Numbered from the stretch's first letter, positions 18,731 through 27,652 are shown. The stretch is DNA of 44,918 bases from Clostridia bacterium (GCA_017501645.1 JAFVWN010000025.1:64438-109355), one strand, 5' to 3'. Program-made: numbers and translations. The notes: generated by a model not told the origin, from the sequence alone.

Positions 18731-19011
18731 TGGTTATATATGCAAACTCTACTCTACAAACATATATTTAGTATTTTTTTATAACAAAAGCAAAAGTTCA
18801 CAATATTGAAAAGTAAATTTTACTAGCAAACACAATGTTTTTTAAAATGGCACTAATTTACACCAAGTAAAATTGTTCTCATTTTTAGTTGCCTTATATT
18901 AAAATTATAAAATTTAAACAATTATTGAATATTTTTGTGAAATAGTTTGTTTAAATTGTTAAAAAGTAAATTTTATGAATGAAATTTTTGTTTGTTGTTC
19001 ATAATATATTT
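18731..19011. other. AT-rich noncoding spacer
   Basis: About 280 bases, strongly AT-rich, with no ORF longer than a few codons behind a ribosome site. No convincing promoter or structured RNA is seen. Confidence 0.5.
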
Positions 19012-19134
19012 ATGAAAAAAGCTAAAAAAAATAAAAAAGATGATTTTGTAAGTAGATATGACCCAAACGGAATGTATACAGGCAACACTTTAGAAGATGG
19101 AGAAAGGCCTGTTCAAGATGCAGATGACTTATAA
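19012..19134 (+). CDS. 40-residue small protein with QDADDL tail
   Basis: The ORF encodes a Lys-rich N-terminus (MKKAKKNKKDD) followed by SRYDPNGMYTGNTLEDGE and ends RPVQDADDL. I recall small Firmicutes proteins with a similar DPxGxYTG...PVQDADDL layout, but I cannot verify that here. The composition (basic head, Gly/Asp/Pro middle, acidic tail) is far from random for such an AT-rich spacer, where a shadow ORF would be mostly Lys/Ile/Phe/Asn. No Shine-Dalgarno sequence is visible before the ATG, so translation may be weak or leaderless. The function is unknown. It lies between tuf and the large RNA. Confidence 0.55.
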   Translation: MKKAKKNKKDDFVSRYDPNGMYTGNTLEDGERPVQDADDL

Positions 19135-19395
19135 TTCAAAACTATTTTAACTAATAAAGAGGTTTTTGATTTATATATTGTTTTTTTTGGGGCTGTTTTT
19201 ATTAATGTAGAAAAATGTCAAAATAATTGATAGTAATGTCAATAACTTTTATAATAAGAATATAAAAAAACAAAATGTTTATTAATAGCATTGTGTAAAA
19301 CTTTTATTTACAAATTTAACAAATAAAATTTTCAGCAGTTTTTAACATTTTTTAACAAAAACTGTATAAAAATAGAAAAATTTTAAAAATAGGTG
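19135..19395. other. AT-rich noncoding spacer
   Basis: No ORF with a ribosome site is seen. The segment ends in the promoter of the downstream RNA; a weak TTTTTAAC repeat pair lies near 19337-19360. Confidence 0.45.
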
Positions 19396-19424
19396 TTGAC
19401 AAATGGTTTTTTTAGTGTTAATAT
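19396..19424 (+). promoter_or_regulatory. Strong promoter of the large noncoding RNA
   Basis: Perfect TTGACA (19396-19401), 17 bases and TAATAT (19419-19424), which predicts a start near 19431. Confidence 0.82.
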
Positions 19425-19430
19425 ATGCAA

Positions 19431-19885
19431 GCAGTTGCAGAACATTTGTTGACGCAAATAATGCACATTCTCTTGCGGGGGAAGTTCCCGTTGAGGTTGA
19501 TAAGCCGAACAAGAGCGTGGTAGAACTTAATAATGGCTAAATAAAGACACGAATGCGACTCGGGGTATCAACGAAACTACCTGACTCGGGAGTTTAGTTG
19601 TAGAGGTTACCTTTGAATTGTGGTTGAATCCCGGTGACGGGAATATAAGAGTTTGGCGTTCGGTAGCACGGCATAAATCCACAAAGCTTATTGAAGCAAG
19701 CTGAGAAGAGCTTATACCAGTCAATGTTGTGCTTGTAGGTAAACAACTCCTACCAATATGTAGCCTAAGGGTCGCTCCCTTAGGTGTTGTGGCTGAATAT
19801 GTTTTGTCATTATTGACTTGGGATACTTGGTAAAATGTATCTCCTGCATTTGTGTAGAAGCGAAGGTAACCCCTTCGCTTTTGCT
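19431..19885 (+). ncRNA. Large structured noncoding RNA, about 455 nt, family not identified
   Basis: The unit runs from a consensus promoter to a terminator (AGCGAAGG 19859-19866 / CCTTCGCT 19872-19879 plus T run). It contains no plausible ORF, is richer in G+C than the flanking AT-rich spacers, and holds many hairpins. These are CGGG/CCCG (19476-19490), TCCCG-GTGA-CGGGA with a GNRA loop (19629-19642), GTAGG/CCTAC (19735-19753), CCTAAGGG/CCCTTAGG (19764-19784) and GGGATAC/GTATCTC (about 19820-19842). GACTCGGG occurs twice near 19537 and 19581. I tested by eye for RNase P (GAGGAAAGUC), tmRNA (tag reading frame, tRNA-like ends) and group I/II introns and found none. Size and lineage make a raiA-type Firmicutes RNA worth testing for the 5' half, but this is a guess. 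It is probably abundant. Confidence 0.75.
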
Positions 19886-20011
19886 TTGTATAAAATATTT
19901 TTTAAAACAAAATGTAACTTGTATTATATCGTGTAAATAATCAGTTATTTTACAACTTAAATATTTTTTTTATCATAATAAATAAAAACAAAAGGAAAGA
20001 TTTTTATATTA

Positions 20012-20040
20012 TTGACAAAAGCGTTAATATATACTATAAT
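20012..20040 (+). promoter_or_regulatory. Promoter of the aspS-asnS operon
   Basis: Perfect TTGACA (20012-20017), 17 bases and perfect TATAAT (20035-20040), about seven bases before the T-box leader. Confidence 0.92.
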
Positions 20041-20046
20041 ATTTTT

Positions 20047-20242
20047 AGCGTTGAAAAAGAGAGTAGTTTTAAGCAAGTGTTTGCTAGCGAGGCACGATGG
20101 TGGAAGGTGCTAAACATCTTAAAATGAAGGACACTTTGGAGCTAGAGGTGAATATTAAAGTGGCCGTAAGGCAAGTTAGGTGGCACCACGGATAAAGTTT
20201 ATTCGTCCTAATGCAAATTTGCATTAGGGCTTTTTATTTTTA
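20047..20242 (+). ncRNA. T-box leader (Asp specifier) of aspS-asnS
   Basis: The leader has the T-box sequence AGGTGGCACCACG (20178-20190) followed by a terminator (CCTAATGCAAA / TTTGCATTAGG, 20207-20228, then T run). In Stem I, AGAGAGTAG matches the conserved 5' AG/AGTA element, and the 3' side reads AATGAAGGACA, which places a GAC aspartate specifier at 20130-20132 followed by a purine. The TGGC bulge would pair with a GCCA acceptor end, which fits the G73 discriminator of tRNA-Asp. Uncharged tRNA-Asp should prevent termination and turn on aspS and asnS. The specifier position is inferred from context. Confidence 0.9.
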
Positions 20243-20256
20243 TAAGGAGAAAAATT

Positions 20257-21537
20257 ATGACAAAAATTGGCGAAATTAAACCGGGAAAAGTTGAAATTCA
20301 AGGATGGATTGAAAACCTAAGAGACAAAAAAAGTATGCAGTTTATTGTTATTCGTGACCTTTCAGGCAAGGTTCAAGTGACAGTGGTAAAGGCTGAAAAG
20401 CCAGAAATCGCAGAGATTTTTTCACACGCAACATTAGAGTCTACTGTAAAAATTACAGGTGAGGCTGTTGCAAATGAATTTGTTAAGCTTGGAGGAATTG
20501 AAATAATTCCAGAAACTGTAGAGATTACAAGCAGTGCAGAAGCCTTTCCAATAGGTCCAGAAAGTTCTATTGACCAAAGATTGGATTATAGGTGGATTGA
20601 CCTTAGAACTGAAAGAAATCAGTTGATTTTCCAATTCCAAAGCTATTTAATTAATGCAATGAGAGAATATTTGATAAAAAATAACTTTATAGAAATTCAT
20701 ACTCCAAAATTTATTGGCACGGCAAGTGAAAGTGGTGCAGAAGTTTTTGAAGTTAAGTATTTTGACAAGAAGGCTTATCTTGCACAAAGCCCTCAATTTT
20801 ACAAGCAAATGGCTATGGCTTCTGGTTTTGAGAGGATTTTTGAAATAGCTCCTTGTTTTAGAGCTGAAAAATCTCATACCAAAAAGCATGCAACAGAATT
20901 TACTAGTTTTGATGTTGAGTTTAGTTATGTTAACTCTTTCCAAGATGTAATGGCTCTTGAAGCAGAAATGATTGCTTATGGCTTAGAGAAAACTAAAGAA
21001 GCTTATGGCGAGAAAGTAAAAGAAGTTTTTGGAGTTGATATTGTTGTACCAAAACTTCCATTCCCACAAATGAAACTTAGAGATATCTATGATGAACTTA
21101 AAGAAAGATATGGTTATGAAGTTCCAGAAAGTGAGAAAACAGACCTTACAACAGAAGCTGAAAGGCTTTGTGATAGACTTGCAAAAGATAAGTTTAACCA
21201 CGAGTTCTTGCTTGTAACAGATTATCCACCAGAAAAAAGAGCTTTTTATCATATGAGAGATAATGGAATTTTACAAGGCTATGACCTTATTTGGAAAGGT
21301 ATCGAGATTACTTCTGGTGCTCAAAGAGAACACAGATATGAAGAAATTAAGAAGAATGCTGAAGAAAAAGGACTTGCAAAAGATGTGGAAAAATACTTGC
21401 AGTTCTTTAAGTATGGAATGCCTCCTCACGGCGGATTTGCTATTGGTGTAGACAGATTAACAATGTTATTACTTGGCTTACCATCACTTAAAGAGACACA
21501 ATTCTTGTTTAGAGGTCCGGATAGGTTAGACCCATAA
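20257..21537 (+). CDS. aspS: Aspartyl-tRNA synthetase, archaeal/eukaryotic-like short type
   Basis: This class IIb synthetase is 426 residues long, against about 590 for the usual bacterial AspRS; it lacks the bacterial GAD insertion. The N-terminal OB-fold anticodon domain (VEIQGWIENLRDKKSMQFIV) is followed by the class II core. Motif 2 is in APCFRAEKSHTKKHATEFTS, and motif 3 is GFAIGVDRLTMLLLG, ending FLFRGPDRLDP. Short AspRS of this type can be strictly Asp-specific or can also charge tRNA-Asn; the sequence alone does not decide. The adjacent asnS suggests tRNA-Asn is charged directly. It is controlled by the T-box upstream and followed 15 bases later by asnS. Confidence 0.93.
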   Translation: MTKIGEIKPGKVEIQGWIENLRDKKSMQFIVIRDLSGKVQVTVVKAEKPEIAEIFSHATLESTVKITGEAVANEFVKLGGIEIIPETVEITSSAEAFPIGPESSIDQRLDYRWIDLRTERNQLIFQFQSYLINAMREYLIKNNFIEIHTPKFIGTASESGAEVFEVKYFDKKAYLAQSPQFYKQMAMASGFERIFEIAPCFRAEKSHTKKHATEFTSFDVEFSYVNSFQDVMALEAEMIAYGLEKTKEAYGEKVKEVFGVDIVVPKLPFPQMKLRDIYDELKERYGYEVPESEKTDLTTEAERLCDRLAKDKFNHEFLLVTDYPPEKRAFYHMRDNGILQGYDLIWKGIEITSGAQREHRYEEIKKNAEEKGLAKDVEKYLQFFKYGMPPHGGFAIGVDRLTMLLLGLPSLKETQFLFRGPDRLDP

Positions 21538-21552
21538 TAAAAGGAGTAAATA

Positions 21553-22941
21553 ATGAAAAGAGTAGAAATTAGAGATTTATATAAAGCATATCAGGAATAT
21601 GACGGAAAAGTTATTACTGTTTGTGGTTGGGCAAGAACAATAAGAGACTCAAAAAACATTGCATTTGTGTCGCTAAATGATGGTGCGTTTAAGTGCTTGC
21701 AAATTGTTGTTGAAAGAGAAAAAATCGCAAATTATGATGAAATAGTAAAACAAACAGTAGGTTCTTCTTTCAAAATTGAAGGAAAAGTTATTTTAACACC
21801 AGAGGCGCAACAACCATTTGAAATTAACGCAACTGCAGTTGAAGTGCTTGGTGCAAGTGATGTTGATTATCCTCTTCAAAAGAAAAGACACACTGTTGAG
21901 TTTTTAAGAACAATTCCAACAATAAGACCGAGAGGAAACTTGTTCAATGCTGTGTTTAGAATTCGTTCAGTTGCAGCTTTTGCAATTCATAAATTTTTCA
22001 ACGAGAGAAACTTTGTTTATATTCATACTCCAATTATTACGGCTAGTGACTGCGAGGGAGCAGGAGAAATGTTCCAAGTAACAACTATGGATTTGGAAAA
22101 TCTACCAAAAAAAGATGGAAAAGTTGATTATTCACAAGACTTCTTTGGTAAAAAGGTTGCTCTTACTGTGTCAGGTCAACTTCACGAAGAGGCGATTACT
22201 CACGCATTTGGTAAAACATATACATTTGGACCAACATTTAGAGCAGAAAATTCAAATACTTCAAGGCACGCAGCTGAATTTTGGATGATGGAACCGGAAA
22301 TTTGTTTCTGCGACATTGAGGGGCTTATGAATAACGAAGAAGAAATGATTAAGTATGTTATTTCTTATGTTATGAAAGAGTGTTCTGCAGAACTTGAATT
22401 TTTAAACAAGTTTGTTGATACAGGTCTTCTAGAGAGATTGAATAATATTGTTAATAATGATTTTGTTCGTCTTGATTACACAGATGCAATTGATATTCTT
22501 CTTAAATCAAAAGAAAAATTTGAATTTCAAGTTAAATGGGGAATAGATTTACAATCTGAGCACGAAAGATATTTGACTGAAAAAGTATATCAAAAACCAG
22601 TGTTCTTGAAAAACTATCCAAAGGACATAAAAGCTTTTTATATGCGTCAAAATGATGATGGAAAAACAGTTGCTGCTGTTGACCTTCTTGTCCCTGGCGT
22701 TGGGGAGCTTATTGGTGGAAGTCAAAGAGAAGAAAGGCTTGAAAAGTTAACTCAAAGAATGAAAGAATTAGGACTTAAAGAGGAAGATTATTCTTGGTAT
22801 GTTGACACTAGAAGATATGGAACAAATGTACACTCTGGTTATGGTCTTGGTTTTGAAAGATTGATTATGTATCTAACAGGCGTTTCAAATATTAGAGATG
22901 TTGAGTTGTTTCCAAGAACAGTTGGCGGTATTCAAGGTTAA
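21553..22941 (+). CDS. asnS: Asparaginyl-tRNA synthetase
   Basis: At 462 residues it has normal AsnRS length. The OB-fold N-terminus reads [20 protein letters not shown]. Class II motif 2 is [20 protein letters not shown], and motif 3 is in [30 protein letters not shown]. The VTVSGQLHxE-type segment ([18 protein letters not shown]) is characteristic of AsnRS rather than AspRS. It shares the T-box-controlled transcript with aspS and is followed by a terminator. An AAAGGAG ribosome site lies before the ATG. Confidence 0.95.
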   Translation: MKRVEIRDLYKAYQEYDGKVITVCGWARTIRDSKNIAFVSLNDGAFKCLQIVVEREKIANYDEIVKQTVGSSFKIEGKVILTPEAQQPFEINATAVEVLGASDVDYPLQKKRHTVEFLRTIPTIRPRGNLFNAVFRIRSVAAFAIHKFFNERNFVYIHTPIITASDCEGAGEMFQVTTMDLENLPKKDGKVDYSQDFFGKKVALTVSGQLHEEAITHAFGKTYTFGPTFRAENSNTSRHAAEFWMMEPEICFCDIEGLMNNEEEMIKYVISYVMKECSAELEFLNKFVDTGLLERLNNIVNNDFVRLDYTDAIDILLKSKEKFEFQVKWGIDLQSEHERYLTEKVYQKPVFLKNYPKDIKAFYMRQNDDGKTVAAVDLLVPGVGELIGGSQREERLEKLTQRMKELGLKEEDYSWYVDTRRYGTNVHSGYGLGFERLIMYLTGVSNIRDVELFPRTVGGIQG

Positions 22942-22966
22942 AATATAAAAATAATATTATAAAAGC

Positions 22967-22998
22967 AAAAAGACAATCATTTTGATTGTCTTTTTTAC
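22967..22998. terminator. Bidirectional terminator between asnS and the CYTH gene
   Basis: AAAAAGACAATC and GATTGTCTTTTTT pair around ATTTT, with T runs in both directions. Confidence 0.88.
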
Positions 22999-23008
22999 AT
23001 TTTAATAT

Positions 23009-23617
23009 TTATTTTGACTGCTTTTGATTTATTTGTTTTAAGTATAATTCTAGTTTTTTACAACTAAAGTTTGTTCCTAAAGATAGGTCAAATTGTAAAA
23101 GTGTGTTTTTAAGAGTTTCTATTTTTTCTTCAGGTGATAGATGTGAAATGCTTTCATACTCCTCAAATTCAATAAATAAACCAACTCCATCAACATCTTG
23201 AACAACAAATTCAATATCTCCTTTTGTGTAAACCAGATTTGATGACTTTATTGTTGCGTATGGGATAAATCCTGCTTTTTGGAATATTTCTGCGTGTTTT
23301 TCTGCATTATCTATATAAGTTTGCACTTTTTCTTCTGCTATAACATCACCTTTTTCATTAAAAAGCTTATCTTTATAGATTAAAATGTTTACTTCTTCGT
23401 CATCATTCTCTTGCTTTTTTATTATTGTTCTAAGTAGGAAGCTATTCCTTATTACTGATTCAAAACTTCTGCCAGTTAATTGTTGTATGCTTTTAGGGGA
23501 ATAATATCTGTCGAGCATAGTAAATTCGCAGTTTTGGATAAATCCATAGCTAGTTAGTTTGTCTGTTAATGATTGTTTTGGTTCTAGAACTTCAACTGTA
23601 ATTTCTGTTTCCTTCAT
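23009..23617 (-). CDS. CYTH-domain protein (class IV adenylate cyclase-like)
   Basis: The 202-residue protein begins MKETEITVEV, matching the ExE start of the CYTH triphosphate-tunnel family, although the usual ExExK Lys is Thr. Later strands fit the family: FLLRTIIKKQ, EEVNILIYKDK, VEFVVQDVDGVGLFIEFEEYE (read in parts, with the paired acidic strand LFIEFEEYE) and an end helix. CYTH proteins act on triphosphates (adenylate cyclase CyaB, thiamine triphosphatase, polyphosphatase) and bind metal in an eight-stranded barrel. The activity cannot be chosen here. It is a single gene with AAGG-type spacing before the ATG and is convergent with asnS. Confidence 0.68.
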   Translation of the reverse strand: MKETEITVEVLEPKQSLTDKLTSYGFIQNCEFTMLDRYYSPKSIQQLTGRSFESVIRNSFLLRTIIKKQENDDEEVNILIYKDKLFNEKGDVIAEEKVQTYIDNAEKHAEIFQKAGFIPYATIKSSNLVYTKGDIEFVVQDVDGVGLFIEFEEYESISHLSPEEKIETLKNTLLQFDLSLGTNFSCKKLELYLKQINQKQSK

Positions 23618-23750
23618 AATCTTTACCTCAAAAAAATAATAGCATAAATTATTATGAGTGTAAAATAAAAATACTTGAGAAATTATTATTGTTGTGTTTG
23701 CATAAAATTATTTTCAGGCGGAGAAAATTGAAATTGTTCACACATCCAAA

Positions 23751-23774
23751 CAATTGTTAGGTGTCTAACAATTG
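23751..23774. promoter_or_regulatory. Inverted repeat, likely operator of the ABC transporter
   Basis: CAATTGTTAG (23751-23760) and CTAACAATTG (23765-23774) form a perfect 10-bp inverted repeat around GTGT, just upstream of the -35 box. The geometry fits a dimeric regulator; none is encoded nearby. Confidence 0.6.
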
Positions 23775-23785
23775 CTATAAAATAG

Positions 23786-23814
23786 TTGCAACTTAGAGGC
23801 TTTATATGTATAAT
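23786..23814 (+). promoter_or_regulatory. Promoter of the ABC transporter gene
   Basis: TTGCAA (23786-23791), 17 bases, TATAAT (23809-23814). Confidence 0.75.
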
Positions 23815-23844
23815 ATATTATACGGAAATTTATGGAGAGGGATT

Positions 23845-26544
23845 ATGCTAAGATTATCAAATATTAAAAAAGATTATGTCGTTGCAGATAGCAAAGTTGA
23901 AGCGCTAAAAGATATTAATTTGTCTTTTAGGAAAAATGAATTTGTTTCAATACTTGGTCCTAGTGGGTGTGGAAAAACAACGCTTTTAAACATTGTTGGA
24001 GGGCTTGATAAATATACCTCAGGTGATTTATTTATTAGTGGTCGAAGCACAAAAGAGTTCAAAGATAGAGATTGGGATGTTTATAGAAACCACAGGGTAG
24101 GTTTTATTTTTCAAAGCTACAACTTAATTCCTCATCAAACAATTTTATCTAATGTTGAACTTGCGTTAACTATTGCGGGAATGAGTAAAGCGGATAGAGT
24201 CAAAAAGGCGAAACAGGCTCTTGATAAAGTTGGTCTAGAGGGGCAGTATAATAAAAAGCCGAACCAGCTTTCAGGTGGTCAATGTCAAAGAGTAGCTATC
24301 GCAAGAGCCCTAGTTAATGACCCAGAAATACTCCTTGCAGATGAACCAACGGGGGCGCTTGATACAGTAACTTCATTGCAAATAATGGAGCTTGTAAAAG
24401 AAATTGCAAATGACAGATTGGTTATTATGGTAACACACAATCCAGAGCTTGCAGAAAAATATTCAACAAGAATTATTAAGCTTCTTGATGGTAGTGTTGT
24501 GGATGATACAAATCCATTTACAGAAAAAGAAGAGATTGTGGAAGTTGAGAAACTAAACAAAGAAAAACAACAAGAAATAGCAAAAATCGAAAGTGAAAAT
24601 GTAAAAAACAGCTCAAAAAAGAACAAAAAAAACAAAGAAAAGGCAAAAATGAGTTTTTGGACTGCATTCAAGCTTTCTTTTCAAAATCTGTTTTCCAAGA
24701 AAGCAAGAACAATAATGACAAGTATAGCAGGAGCAATCGGTATTATTGGTGTGTCATTAGTTTTGTCTATTTCAAATGGCGTGCAAACATATATCGATAG
24801 TATGCAAAACGATATGCTCTCAGGAAACCCAATAACCATTTCTCAAACAGCAACAGACCTTAACGCCCTTATGGATGCAAGTTCTATGGAAAATAAAGTA
24901 ATTGCTTTAAAGGAACACGGTTATGTAAATGTTGATTCAATGATTGAATACTTGATTTCTCAATCTAATCAAGCAGACTCATTTATGATAGAAAATGAAA
25001 TTACTCAGGATTATATCGACTATGTGTTATCAATCCCAGAAGAAGATGTAGCAAATGTATTCCTAGATTATGGATTGGATGTTTCTAACAATATTTACAC
25101 TGATTTTAAGGTGAAAAACGCTGAAAATGCAGAAAATGTGTCTCTCAGTGCAATTAAAAATATATATTCTTCAGTATTAAAAAGTACAGAATATAAAAAC
25201 TATTCAACTTATATTACAAGCCTAGAGCAACCATTTAGACAAGCTCCAAATGATGAAGAGTATATACTAAGTCAATATAATAAGCTTTACGGAGATGTAG
25301 CAACTGCTCAAGATGAAATAATGATTGTTGTAAGTAAAGATAGAGAGTTGACCGATTTGTTGCTTGCACAACTAGGATATTATACTCAAGAGCAATTTAT
25401 GAATCAAATTTGGAAAGCCACCGAAGATGAAAAATATGATAGTTCACTAGATGTTGAAAGGTTTTCTTATGAAGCACTTGTAGGTAAAACTTTCACATAT
25501 TATCCAAATGATACAGTTTTCTCATCTCCATCTGCCCCAACAAATGTTTTTGATTACAACTATAAAAGTGATGGTTTTTCAGGAGATAAGGTTGAGCTTA
25601 AGATAGTTGGTATTTTAGAACCTAAAGATGAAATTTCTTATGGTTGTTTAGAGGCTGGTTTCTTCTATACTGAGGCATTATGTAATTATATTATTGAAGA
25701 AAATAAAAACTCAGCAATTGTTCAATTTTTGAAGTCTTATGGAAAAGACTTAATGAGTATCCCAAAAACTCCAGGCGGAATTAATTATGAGTATACTTAT
25801 TATGATGTGAACTGGGATGCTCAAACAGGATATGGTGTTGTTGGTTCAGCGGATATGATGGGCTCAATGATTGCAACACTTGGTGATAAGTATGCAACTA
25901 TGGCGGAGGCAAGAACTTTATCTCTACAAAATGTTGGCGGTTCAACAATTCCTTATCAAATTAAGATTTATCCAAAAAGTTTTGAACACAAGAATGCTAT
26001 TAATGAATATTTAGATAAGTGGAACAGTGATGAAGATATTGTTGTGAATGGCAATACTATAACAAAAGAAGAGCGTAGTAATATTGTTTATAATGACTAT
26101 ATTTCATTAATTATTACAATGGTTAATGGGTTTATTGATATTGTAACATATGCGCTTGTTGGATTTACATCATTATCATTAATTGTTTCTAGTGTTATGA
26201 TAGCGATTATAACCTATATTTCAGTTGTAGAAAGGACAAAAGAGATTGGTGTAATTCGTTCTCTTGGAGGAAGGAAGAGGGATGTTGCACATCTATTTAA
26301 TGCGGAAACATTTATTATTGGTTTTGCGTCTGGGTTAATTGGTATTGGTATTACTTATCTTGTAAGTTTTATCGCAAATGTTCTCGTAAGAAAGTACGCA
26401 GGAATTTCTGCAATCGCAATATTCCCTTGGTATTTCGCTGTAATAATGATTGCAATTAGTGTATTGTTGACTTCAATTTCTGGGTTGTTCCCATCAATGA
26501 GTGCGGCAAAAAAAGACCCTGTTGTGGCTCTTCGAACAGAATAA
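23845..26544 (+). CDS. Fused ABC transporter ATPase-FtsX-type permease (MacB-like architecture)
   Basis: The ATG at 23845 follows GGAGAGGG and gives 899 residues. The N-terminal ATPase domain has Walker A GPSGCGKTT (about 38-46), signature LSGGQCQRVAIARA (about 142-155) and Walker B ILLADEPTGALD (about 162-173). It is most like the LolD/MacB/FtsE group. A Lys/Glu-rich linker (about 230-270) leads to a first TM segment near 290-310. A large extracellular domain of about 450 residues follows, then three C-terminal TM segments with the FtsX-type signature VVERTKEIGVIRSLGGRKRDV. Such mechanotransmission-type exporters expel peptides or antibiotics or signal stress. The substrate is unknown. An inverted repeat at the promoter suggests regulation. 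Confidence 0.92.
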   Translation: MLRLSNIKKDYVVADSKVEALKDINLSFRKNEFVSILGPSGCGKTTLLNIVGGLDKYTSGDLFISGRSTKEFKDRDWDVYRNHRVGFIFQSYNLIPHQTILSNVELALTIAGMSKADRVKKAKQALDKVGLEGQYNKKPNQLSGGQCQRVAIARALVNDPEILLADEPTGALDTVTSLQIMELVKEIANDRLVIMVTHNPELAEKYSTRIIKLLDGSVVDDTNPFTEKEEIVEVEKLNKEKQQEIAKIESENVKNSSKKNKKNKEKAKMSFWTAFKLSFQNLFSKKARTIMTSIAGAIGIIGVSLVLSISNGVQTYIDSMQNDMLSGNPITISQTATDLNALMDASSMENKVIALKEHGYVNVDSMIEYLISQSNQADSFMIENEITQDYIDYVLSIPEEDVANVFLDYGLDVSNNIYTDFKVKNAENAENVSLSAIKNIYSSVLKSTEYKNYSTYITSLEQPFRQAPNDEEYILSQYNKLYGDVATAQDEIMIVVSKDRELTDLLLAQLGYYTQEQFMNQIWKATEDEKYDSSLDVERFSYEALVGKTFTYYPNDTVFSSPSAPTNVFDYNYKSDGFSGDKVELKIVGILEPKDEISYGCLEAGFFYTEALCNYIIEENKNSAIVQFLKSYGKDLMSIPKTPGGINYEYTYYDVNWDAQTGYGVVGSADMMGSMIATLGDKYATMAEARTLSLQNVGGSTIPYQIKIYPKSFEHKNAINEYLDKWNSDEDIVVNGNTITKEERSNIVYNDYISLIITMVNGFIDIVTYALVGFTSLSLIVSSVMIAIITYISVVERTKEIGVIRSLGGRKRDVAHLFNAETFIIGFASGLIGIGITYLVSFIANVLVRKYAGISAIAIFPWYFAVIMIAISVLLTSISGLFPSMSAAKKDPVVALRTE

Positions 26545-26627
26545 TAATTTAAAATTTTATAAATAAAGTCCTCTTTTTGGTACGGTTTATGATGTAGAAT
26601 AAATTTGTTCAAAAGGGGGATTTTTTT

Positions 26628-27020
26628 ATGAGCAATATGAAAGCTTATTTTGAAAATATAGAAACTTACCAAGATGTTGAAATTTTAAACAAAGAAGTTA
26701 ACGATTTGGTTGAAAGGGCGGAAAAAATAACGGCTAAGTGGTGGAATGACGAATATGGTTTCGAGGAAAATGTAAAGTTACAAAACAAAACTGTAGAAAC
26801 ATTGAAAAAGACAATGTACTATATGGCAGTATGTAACAAACAAAAAGCTAATGGGTTGACTCCTAGAGCTAGTGTGTGGCTTATACAACTGCTTGTGGAA
26901 TTAAGAAGTCATGCGGTAATAGGGGATAAGTCTAGAAAGGTTGTAGATTGGGCAGGTTTTTTATTTGAAAATTTTGAGAGGGGTGCGTATATTGAAGCTC
27001 TGGATGATGCAACAAAATAA
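26628..27020 (+). CDS. Small helical protein of unknown function
   Basis: The 130-residue protein follows an AAGGGGGA ribosome site. It is predicted to be mostly helical, with LNKEVNDLVERAEKITAKWW near the start and a conserved-looking WLIQLLVELRSHAVIG segment. There is no signal peptide or TM segment. I do not recognise a family. It lies between the ABC exporter and rubrerythrin, each of which has its own promoter. Confidence 0.55.
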   Translation: MSNMKAYFENIETYQDVEILNKEVNDLVERAEKITAKWWNDEYGFEENVKLQNKTVETLKKTMYYMAVCNKQKANGLTPRASVWLIQLLVELRSHAVIGDKSRKVVDWAGFLFENFERGAYIEALDDATK

Positions 27021-27030
27021 TATTTTTTAA

Positions 27031-27059
27031 TTGACAATAAACTGTGTTATTGGTAAAAT
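27031..27059 (+). promoter_or_regulatory. Promoter of the rubrerythrin gene
   Basis: Perfect TTGACA (27031-27036), 17 bases, TAAAAT (27054-27059). Confidence 0.82.
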
Positions 27060-27111
27060 AAGAGTATATGTAAGGAATGCCAAAGTCCTTATAACTACAA
27101 GGAGAAAGACA

Positions 27112-27648
27112 ATGAATAAATATCAAGGTACTAAGACAGAAAAAAACCTCCAAGCAGCATTCGCTGGTGAATCTCAAGCAAGAAACAAATACACATATTT
27201 TGCTTCAGTTGCCAAGAAAGAGGGGTATGAACAAATCGCAGAACTTTTCTTAAAAACTGCAGAGAACGAAAAAGAACACGCAAAATTGTGGTTTAAAGAA
27301 CTTGGAGAACTAGGTAACACTTCTCAAAACCTTTTAGCTGCTGCTGAGGGTGAAAATTATGAGTGGACTGATATGTATGACACTTTTGCTAAAGAAGCAG
27401 AGGAAGAGGGATTTATTGAACTTGCTGCTAAATTTAGAGGTGTTGCAGCTATTGAAAAGTCTCACGAAGAAAGATACAGAGCTCTTCTTAAGAATGTAGA
27501 TACAAAAGCTGTTTTTGAAAAGTCTACAATCACTGTTTGGGAATGCAGAAACTGTGGTCATATTGTTGTTGGCAAGAAAGCTCCAGAACTTTGCCCAGTA
27601 TGTGCACACGCTCAAAGCTATTTTGAAGTAAGAAAAGAAAATTATTAA
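27112..27648 (+). CDS. rbr: Rubrerythrin
   Basis: The ATG at 27112 follows AAGGAGAAAG; the 178-residue length is typical. The N-terminal ferritin-like four-helix domain has the diiron ligands in [29 protein letters not shown] and [13 protein letters not shown]. The C-terminal rubredoxin-like domain has CRNCGH and CPVCAH cysteine pairs, which bind one iron. Rubrerythrin reduces hydrogen peroxide in anaerobes, using electrons from rubredoxin or NADH oxidoreductases. It indicates an anaerobic lifestyle. It is transcribed alone from a strong promoter to a terminator. Confidence 0.97.
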   Translation: MNKYQGTKTEKNLQAAFAGESQARNKYTYFASVAKKEGYEQIAELFLKTAENEKEHAKLWFKELGELGNTSQNLLAAAEGENYEWTDMYDTFAKEAEEEGFIELAAKFRGVAAIEKSHEERYRALLKNVDTKAVFEKSTITVWECRNCGHIVVGKKAPELCPVCAHAQSYFEVRKENY

Positions 27649-27652
27649 TATA

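Noticed and set aside
19431..19885. RNase P RNA, tmRNA or self-splicing intron
   Set aside because: None of the hallmark sequences (GAGGAAAGUC, a tag reading frame, intron core or domain V) was found by eye.
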